This document shows, in pieces, positions 57,463-64,000 of a stretch of DNA of 64,000 nucleotides (positions are counted from its first letter, which is position 1; every line of letters starts with the position of its first letter). This DNA comes from Moniliophthora roreri (taxonomy: Eukaryota; Basidiomycota; Agaricomycetes; Agaricales; Marasmiaceae). Below the pieces are notes generated by a model, which was not told the DNA's origin, searched no databases, and saw only the letters and a list, made by a program, of their open reading frames with translations. The position numbers were made by a program, and so were the translations under genes. The DNA is taken from NCBI GenBank assembly GCA_001466705.2, contig LATX02000213.1:62001-126000 (forward strand), read 5' to 3'.

Positions 57463-58895
57463 CTAGTTTAAGTTGTGGCAACTTCTCGGAGCGGGACAGC
57501 CTTTAATCGCTGCGTCAAAACGAGATTTATCTCTCAACAGCGCAAAAGCCTTTTCCCGCTCCTGGCTTCCATCGAAAAAAACTTCCTTGAACACTTCTTC
57601 GATGAAATCAAGCGAGTTGTAATGCTTGAGGGTCTCCTGCAACTCTGCCTCCTTCTCTGGCGTGAAACGCCGTTTAGCCTTCAAGAAGCTAATATCCGCA
57701 GATGCCATGTCAAACGGTCTCCCCAAGAACCAGCTATTGACTTGCAGGGGTTCATCGATACCTGAGAAAATCTCTGCGCGACGCGCCATGTCGTCTTCTA
57801 GTTGCTGTATTGCTCCAGCCCGCTCTGCCACAATCATATGCCAACTCTCCTGCTTCCACACCTCAAATTCACGTGGTAGTACTTGGAGTAGCTTACCATC
57901 CCGAAAGCGAGCCAGAATCCAAATTAACACCAAAAATAACGATTCGACGTCGTGTCGATAGACTCTGGTCACCGCACCTTCCCTACCCTGCCTGGTGAGC
58001 AGGTCGTTGGCCATAAAGATGAGGGTTCCGGTGTTGGAAAACCCAGCCGGTCGTGGCTCTCCAGTGAAGTGACTGAGATCCCAGTCACATAGCTTGGGCC
58101 AAGAGGTCTCGGTGCAGAATCTAAGGTTAGCCTCGCTGATGTCACCGTGTTCGACACCAAGGAGCCACAAAATGGCACGGGCTAAAAACAACATTAGAAA
58201 GTTGTTTATAGTCACTATACGGCGACACACCTAACATGATCTTGCGATAATCTATGAAGAAAGTAGGCATATCCTTCGTGCGAGAAGTAATCGGCTCGTA
58301 AAACAGAAAGACTATAGCTCGTGGAATACGGGTTGCGTTGGGTTTCCCCTTAACTGAGAGTTTCTTCCGGATATAGTCTGTTCTGAATTCCTCTAAATCT
58401 CGGCTGCATAGTACTTCCGGTAGACACTTGAGTGCATTGTCGGCATCCGACCCAACATACTCGCATCGTTTTTTGGCAACATCGATAACAGCTTGTTCTG
58501 GTGGACGAGAGATCTCGGGATGCGAAACCTTCATGACAGCCACTTGACCACCAACAGTACCCTTCAGGACTTGCGACGTTGCTGGTCTCTGTCCGTAATG
58601 GGAGTGTATCATTGCATTCTTCTCATCCGGAACGAATTCCATAGGCCTGCCTGACGTCTCGAAAATAATTCTCCTCTTATCAAGTTCTGGAATAAAACCC
58701 CAACCGGCTGGAGGGAGACGCTGAAGAACAAATAGCAAGAGGAGGAAGATGGGTAGTTCCTCGATGAAGTCGAAACCTTCGCTCTGAAGGGGTGATTCAT
58801 GATCAAAGTGCCAGATATGAATGGTGCAGCCTGTTGAGGATGACGCGTCAATGAAGTGCTGTGACCATCAGAGTCGGCCGCTCACCTCTGACGAC
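57463..58895 (-). pseudogene. FunK1 kinase gene 5, 5' part cut at N
   Basis: Exons 57463-58181 and 58231-58830 (again 600 nt) join in phase across a 49-nt intron, with about 29 bp of the next exon at 58867-58895 before the N. The order is intact: 'GQVAVMK', 'VEHGDISEAN', 'DWDLS', 'GTLIFMANDLL', 'YRHDVESLFLVLIW'. The region after 'IFSGID' is of a third type ('EPLQVNSWFLGRPFDMAS'), while the far C-terminus ('FIEEVFKEVFFDGSQEREKAFALL') is of the 53438 type. No nonsense codon is seen in the part present. Confidence 0.75.
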
Positions 58896-58896
58896 N

Positions 58897-59519
58897 TTTC
58901 GCCCTTGTTATCCATTCAAGCTTCTGGGATGAAATGACTCGCCTGTGAATGCAATGAAGATCGGTGCGGCAATCACGATTGGCAGTAGCTTCAGAGCAGG
59001 CTGTGTCCCTTATTCTTCAAGTGGCCATGCCGTGTGCCCTGAGCAAACCCTTTGTGGCTTCCATACTCAGCTATATGACTCCTCGCCAGGCCGCTCGCAG
59101 CAGTACCGGCCGGCAAGCTACTCTACGTAACACTCGCGTGACATTGCCAGGAAAGCGTGACTCTCTGGGCTAAGTTGGTAGGACAGTTTGAAGTTCGTTC
59201 CTCATCGCTCCACTTGATCTCACTCGGATTGTAGGGTAGACCACTTGGGATCCTTCCATTCCATCCAAATGGTGAAACTGATGGTCCAGGAGAAACAGCG
59301 GATCCAGATATCTGGAGCGGAGGAGCTGAAGAAGATACTTACTCGATGTTGAAGTGGTGCAAATCGTTATTGAGGCATCTGGTGATTCGAATCTTTCACT
59401 ATTGGTGACGAGTCCCATTGACCAAATCTAACAGTTGACCGGGTAGTAGAGATACAACCGTCGAACGGTGGGTCGACCTTGCGCCAGTTGCTCAATACTC
59501 AAATCCAAGTGTCCAGTAA
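58897..59519. other. Spacer, no supported gene
   Basis: Short frames at 58945-59173 and 59170-59418 overlap on both strands without motifs. Confidence 0.3.
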
Positions 59520-59837
59520 CCGCAGTTTTAACATAACCGTTTCGAACCCGCATGACAGTCTGAACCCCTTAGCAGAGCCAGTCCCGACATAAGTTCGAAC
59601 CCACTGTACGTGTGCCTGCCACCGGCGGCCCATTTGAACTGAGGTGAATTCAAACCCAAGACCTGTAATAACCTACACTCAGCACCATGCCAACCACATC
59701 CTGCTCAGTTGATACCACATTGATCATCGCCTTGCACACTTCATTATTAGCCTGCACCATTGCAATATGACCAAGGATGATCTGAAACCTGAAGAAATTG
59801 TATAATTTTTATGCGTTCAATATACAGACAAGATGAT

Positions 59838-60322
59838 CTAGTTTAAGTTGTGGCAACTTCTCGGAGCGGGACAGCCTTTAATCGCTGCGTCAAAACGAGA
59901 TTTATCTCTCAACAGCGCAAAAGCCTTTTCCCGCTCCTGGCTTCCATCGAAAAAACCTTCCTTGAACACTTCTTCGATGAAATCAAGTGAGTTGTAATGC
60001 TTGAGGTTCTCCTGCAACTCTGCCTCCTTCTCCGGCGTGAAACGCTGTTTAGCCTTGAAGAAGCTGATATCTGCATTGATTTGACGAATTTTTGCGGATG
60101 CCATGTCAAACAGTCTCCCCAAGAACCAACTATCGACTTGCAGCGGTTCATCAATGCCGGAGAAAATCTCTGCGCGACGCGCCATGTCATCTTCTAGCTT
60201 CCGCAGTGCTCCCGTTCGCCTTGCGACAATTGATTCCCAACTCTGCTGCTTCCACATCTCAAATTCAGGTGGTCGAGCCTGAAGTAGCTTGCCATCCCGA
60301 AAACGGGCCAGGATCCAAATCA
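59838..60322 (-). pseudogene. FunK1 kinase fragment 6 (cut at N)
   Basis: 'WILARFRDGKLLQARPPEFEMW', then 'IFSGIDEPLQVDSWFLG', 'FFDGSQEREKAFALL', ending as gene 5 (split motifs: WILARFRDG / KLLQARPPEF). It has 'KIRQINADISFF' where gene 5 is shorter, so it is a distinct allele or paralogue. The N at 60323 removes the catalytic part. Confidence 0.75.
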
Positions 60323-60727
60323 NAGATAGTGAGTTGAATGAGATTGAGTGATAACGAACCAGCATGTCAATCCTGCTTAAATACACGCACTAGGCAATGT
60401 GGCGGTTAGGGAGAAGAGGTCAATTATTATTCGTGGGAACTGACGAGTCCCTTCTTACTCCGTTCCCTCCACGATTGTTGGTCTTGTCTTCGGCTTTCCA
60501 TTGTTCTTCTGGATCAAGCTTCTGGGACACCCAAAAAGGATGAAGAATCAGTATGTCCGCTGCGATGTTCAAGTTTTCATTAGTTACAAGCACTTTGCTC
60601 CAAAGACCTCGACGCTCAGCGCTTAGCGGCGGAAATACCAGAAACCTCTGCGGTTCATTTTTCTTCACAATGCTTAGACGGTTCCTCGTACTCGCCTATA
60701 AAGGTACAGTTGTGGTAAATCTTGGCC

Positions 60728-61432
60728 TATCGCATACTTCTACTATTATACAATGAATTTCATTGGTTGTGTCTGCTACTGTGCCTCGGACTTACGTGCG
60801 CCATGTTCCCGCGAAATACCAGAAGGAACAAGATCCCAAACCGTCGTAACCAACTCGCTGAGCCCAATAGTTTGTGCCTGTTCCTATCGAATTCCCGCCG
60901 CTCTACGCATTTCTTTGGCTGGTCGACATGCACATATGCCCTTTCGCCACATTTGCATCCTAGTCGAGTCAGGTAACGCACCATCAGAGAAGCCCACACC
61001 AATTAATCAAATTCAGTCTAGCGTCAATTCTGATCCTTCGGGTCCTTAAGGCTTCTTCTCTGGACAACAAAGGAGAATAATACCCTTGATGATTTGTGTT
61101 GTTCCATTTTTTCTGATATACCTTTCGGAACCTGGATGTAGCGGCATACATACCATCCAGTGAATTAGACCATACCGACCTCGAATCTCTGTTAAGCCCT
61201 CGTGTTCGGTGGCATTTCCAAGACAGGTGGAAATCACAATCCAATGGAGGTTTGAGTCAGGAAATAAGAAGCAGAAGGGAGCGAACCTCATTGCTACCTC
61301 GTGTTCTGGTTGTGGGCGAGACGCTCACTGTTCAGACGCAAGATCATTGCAAGATCACCTCTCTGTCTTTTCTGGGGTAGTTGATCCCAAACACAATGAT
61401 TCGACTCAACACGGAACAAAGATCAAGTGCCT
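60728..61432. repeat. Repeat R3, copy 1 (ends at N)
   Basis: It matches 61434-62116 except for about 22 bp present only here (GTCCTTAAGGC... near 61040). It ends at N 61433, while copy 2 continues into unique sequence. Frames on both strands are unrecognised. Probably overlapping contig ends. Confidence 0.8.
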
Positions 61433-61433
61433 N

Positions 61434-62116
61434 TATCGCATACTTCTACTATTATACAATGAATTTCATTGGTTGTGTCTGCTACTGTGCCTCGGACTTA
61501 CGTGCGCCATGTTCCCGCGAAATACCAGAAGGAACAAGATCCCAAACCGTCGTAACCAACTCGCTGAGCCCAATAGTTTGTGCCTGTTCCTATCGAATTC
61601 CCGCCGCTCTACGCATTTCTTTGGCTGGTCGACATGCACATATGCCCTTTCGCCACATTTGCATCCTAGTCGAGTCAGGTAACGCACCATCAGAGAAGCC
61701 CACACCAATTAATCAAATTCAGTCTAGCGTCAATTCTGATCCTTCGGACAACAAAGGAGAATAATACCCTTGATGATTTGTGTTGTTCCATTTTTTCTGA
61801 TATACCTTTCGGAACCTGGATGTAGCGGCATACATACCATCCAGTGAATTAGACCATACCGACCTCGAATCTCTGTTAAGCCCTCGTGTTCGGTGGCATT
61901 TCCAAGACAGGTGGAAATCACAATCCAATGGAGGTTTGAGTCAGGAAATAAGAAGCAGAAGGGAGCGAACCTCATTGCTACCTCGTGTTCTGGTTGTGGG
62001 CGAGACGCTCACTGTTCAGACGCAAGATCATTGCAAGATCACCTCTCTGTCTTTTCTGGGGTAGTTGATCCCAAACACAATGATTCGACTCAACACGGAA
62101 CAAAGATCAAGTGCCT
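61434..62116. repeat. Repeat R3, copy 2
   Basis: Second member of the pair, lacking the 22-bp segment and continuing at 62117 into the promoter region of the next gene. Confidence 0.8.
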
Positions 62117-62370
62117 CACTTGAGCTGCCCTATGCAGAATCATTTGAATGATTCTGTGGGACCATCATGCGTTCCTCCTTGTCTCGCTTTTGATCCGCAT
62201 CACCTGGAGACAGTTTGGTCCTTCAAGTGAATAACCTCAGGCTTCCCTTACGATGATTCACGACAACTCGAAGATCCAGGAAGCCAGAGGTTAAGGAATA
62301 CAAAGGCTCCACTAGCTTCACTGATTGTGTGTCATGAATGGTACCATACCGAAGACACCATCCAAACTGT

Positions 62371-62381
62371 ATATAAGGTAA
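62371..62381 (+). promoter_or_regulatory. TATA-like element upstream of DUF7770-type gene
   Basis: TGTATATAAGG lies about 125 bp upstream of the first in-frame ATG (62500), a plausible core promoter position. Confidence 0.4.
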
Positions 62382-62499
62382 GCCCGAAAGTTGATCTCAC
62401 CGAGCAGAAAGTACTCAAACTTCCTATCCTTGCATTGCAGGTTCGTCATCATCCGTCTCGTTTGTAGTTAGACTAAGCACTAACTTGGGGACATCAGTG

Positions 62500-63051
62500 A
62501 TGAATTTCCTCGAATTAGAACCACAGGTCCCTGCCATCCAGAATGGCATTGCATCATTCATGGAGTACAAGATCAAGGGGATGGTCTTGTGGTGTGTGCC
62601 CTCGACTACACCCTACCACTGGGTTTCCAGCTACATTTTCACAGACCAGGGTGCAGGCGGTATTTCTGCGGACATGTACAGGCCCAAGTGCCATGAATGG
62701 ACCCAGAGAAATCAGACCAACTACTATGGTTCGCTCAAGATTACACATCGATCATCCAATAAGGTGATCTCCACCCGCACACCACTGAAGATAGAGATCC
62801 CCTTTACCCGCGAGGTCACTGTGTCAGATATCTACAACTTGATTGTCCAGGGGAAACGCCACCAATATGTTTTCAATGACGCTGGTAGTGGTTGCATGTT
62901 CTGGCAGCTTGACCTTATTGATCACTTCATCGCGATGGGGTGGGTGGACGTCAGATATAAAGACTCTGCTCTACAAGAGATCCAGAAATTAGCGACAACG
63001 AAGGGGGAATTGTCAGTTCCATACCCAGCTGTCAAAGGTACTTTTGTGTAG
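62500..63051 (+). CDS. DUF7770-type protein, 183 aa
   Basis: ATG at 62500 ('MNFLELEPQVPAI') to TAG. The sequence shows the pattern of agaricomycete DUF7770 proteins: 'YHWVSSYIF' near residue 44, a 'SADMYRP' strand, 'FTREVTVSDIYNLIVQ', 'YVFNDAGSGCMFW' with the conserved G-C-x-x-W, and a C-terminal 'VPYPAVKGTF', close to the family's usual K/R-G-T-F-Y ending. Length agrees with a single-domain protein. No intron is required. Function unknown. It converges with the next gene, stops 26 bp apart. Confidence 0.6.
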   Translation: MNFLELEPQVPAIQNGIASFMEYKIKGMVLWCVPSTTPYHWVSSYIFTDQGAGGISADMYRPKCHEWTQRNQTNYYGSLKITHRSSNKVISTRTPLKIEIPFTREVTVSDIYNLIVQGKRHQYVFNDAGSGCMFWQLDLIDHFIAMGWVDVRYKDSALQEIQKLATTKGELSVPYPAVKGTFV

Positions 63052-63076
63052 TCATACGATATCCATGTAACTGTCT

Positions 63077-64000
63077 TCAGAACCTATACAGTCCACTTTG
63101 AACAAAGACCCATGCTCTCCACTGTGATTTCTTAACCTCCCCAGCGGTGAACCATCTATACCAGCTCCACGACTCAGGATTGACATCGTACAACAACTCA
63201 TCAACAACCTTCATGGCTATCGTTTCGAAGAATGCGGGATAGAAGCCAGCAAAACCCCAGTCTATCAGCCACAGTGAGCTGTCCTTGGCAAGCATGATAT
63301 TGGAGGGGTTCAAGTTGCTGTGATTGAAGACCAATGACCAATCCATCTCGCAATCATCAAACGGAAAATGCACATCGAGGGTACGGGTTTCTCCCCTGCC
63401 AACGAGAAACGCAAATTCGCACAACTGCCGGAGACGTCTACCTGAACCCGGACGGAGTTCTTTCTCGTCAATTGCACAAACAACCCCCCGTAACACACCA
63501 TCTTCCAAAGCCCCCGCTCTATCCATGTCATCTGGGACTTTGAGTGAATGCAGTTGTTTAACATATAATCGTAAAGTGCAGATAACACGAAACCGCATGA
63601 AAAGACTGAGTCTATTCCAGCATTCATAAAGCATCGCGCCGTCAATGTGATCCATGACCAGCCACGATTCAGTCGATAGATGAACGCGAGGGGTGGGTAT
63701 ACTGGTGTTTTGCCGCACGTACTCCATAGCAGCAACTTCAGACGGCGAGGGTCTCTTGGCAATGAGGGAGGGTGTGATTAAATGAGCGGAGATCGGAGCG
63801 ATGAAAGAGGGCTCAGTATTCAATCTTTGGCTGAGTTGACGGTCCCATTCCTGGGCGGTAGGCTGACTAACAAGGTTTGATATTTCAGCATCGTCTGCGA
63901 GTGAGTTTAGATCAAGATTGTGCTGAGGATATTGGATTAGGAACGATTCGGCGAACGACGTAAAACGACAGAAACCTTGACTATGGGTTCCGGTGGCGGT
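63077..64000 (-). CDS. Aminoglycoside-phosphotransferase-like kinase, 5' end beyond window
   Basis: The frame is open from the window edge (64000) to the stop at 63077. There is no ATG at 63823, where the codon is TTG, so the start lies upstream or outside the window. Landmarks: 'PSPSEVAAMEYVR' with the conserved E-A-A-M region, 'WLVMDHIDGAMLYECWN' hinge, 'QLHSLK', the catalytic loop 'FNHSNLNPSNIML' and 'LWLIDWGFAGFYP' (metal-binding D). This is the APH/choline-kinase fold common in agaric genomes, presumably a small-molecule or protein kinase. The catalytic Asp of the usual H-x-D-L-x-P-x-N motif is Asn here, so activity is doubtful. Confidence 0.75.
   Translation of the reverse strand, partial: TATGTHSQGFCRFTSFAESFLIQYPQHNLDLNSLADDAEISNLVSQPTAQEWDRQLSQRLNTEPSFIAPISAHLITPSLIAKRPSPSEVAAMEYVRQNTSIPTPRVHLSTESWLVMDHIDGAMLYECWNRLSLFMRFRVICTLRLYVKQLHSLKVPDDMDRAGALEDGVLRGVVCAIDEKELRPGSGRRLRQLCEFAFLVGRGETRTLDVHFPFDDCEMDWSLVFNHSNLNPSNIMLAKDSSLWLIDWGFAGFYPAFFETIAMKVVDELLYDVNPESWSWYRWFTAGEVKKSQWRAWVFVQSGLYRF

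Noticed and set aside
50384..60322. Six independent FunK1 genes
   Set aside because: Four of the pieces are cut by single-N junctions and some are nearly identical, so they cannot be counted as separate loci.
1..64000. CRISPR array, bacterial operons or ribosome-binding sites
   Set aside because: No regularly spaced identical repeats with unique spacers. Introns and gene families are eukaryotic.
1..64000. rRNA or standard tRNA genes
   Set aside because: No cloverleaf-forming sequence with intact A and B boxes was found. The closest match (57.3 and 59.7 kb) is degenerate.

Overview
The window looks like nuclear DNA of an agaricomycete basidiomycete (mushroom-type fungus). The evidence is short GT-AG introns of about 30-95 nt and protein families typical of that class. 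These are FunK1 fungal kinases, an F-box/LRR protein, a DUF7770-type protein, DUF6698-like and Spt5-like genes, and chromodomain Ty3/gypsy retrotransposons. Intact host genes are few. Most of the window is repeats, broken genes and unmerged assembly copies. Sixteen isolated single-N bases occur, and at several of them the same sequence lies on both sides. Apparent tandem copies at those points may therefore be allelic contig ends of a dikaryon.

Layout. 1-5.3 kb: a two-domain beta-sandwich-type gene (+) and an F-box/LRR gene (-) broken by one TGA. 5.4-8.1 kb: an apparently perfect 1,352-bp tandem duplication. 8.6-15.8 kb: a repeat present three times around two N junctions, plus an inverted partial copy. 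17.6-18.5 kb: AT-rich palindromic low-complexity DNA. 18.8-33.6 kb: two nested Ty3/gypsy elements. Element A (616-bp LTRs, target duplication GATGA) carries in its 3' LTR the younger, oppositely oriented element B (383-bp LTRs identical by eye, target duplication CAGAC). 33.6-37.1 kb: a broken unknown gene, a clean four-exon small gene (-), and the acidic tail of a probable transposon ORF. 37.3-46.7 kb: two versions of an Spt5-like (NGN-domain) locus, a four-exon small gene and two DUF6698-like copies, arranged as if two structural haplotypes were both kept. 47.5-48.1 kb: a TMEM184/OST-alpha-like fragment. 50-60.4 kb: a FunK1 kinase cluster with one near-complete gene, one 5'-truncated gene, three fragments and a stub. 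60.7-62.1 kb: another unmerged duplication. 62.5-64 kb: a DUF7770-type gene and an aminoglycoside-phosphotransferase-like gene running off the window.

The most interesting signal is in the two gypsy elements. Both carry a GGGTTTT slippery heptamer directly before the gag stop, with protease in the -1 frame. Both also carry an extra ORF (ORF3) whose ATG lies exactly 20 nt after the pol stop and which ends in two zinc knuckles with identical ligand spacing. In both, a second extra ORF (ORF4) overprints the 3' half of ORF3 in the +1 frame and runs on almost to the LTR. Conserved residues appear in both frames between the two diverged elements, which suggests an overlapping accessory gene pair. 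I do not recognise it from described Ty3/gypsy elements. Element A, and several host genes, are damaged mainly by changes that fit C-to-T transitions (CGA to TGA, CAA to TAA, CAG to TAG), consistent with cytosine-methylation decay or a RIP-like process.
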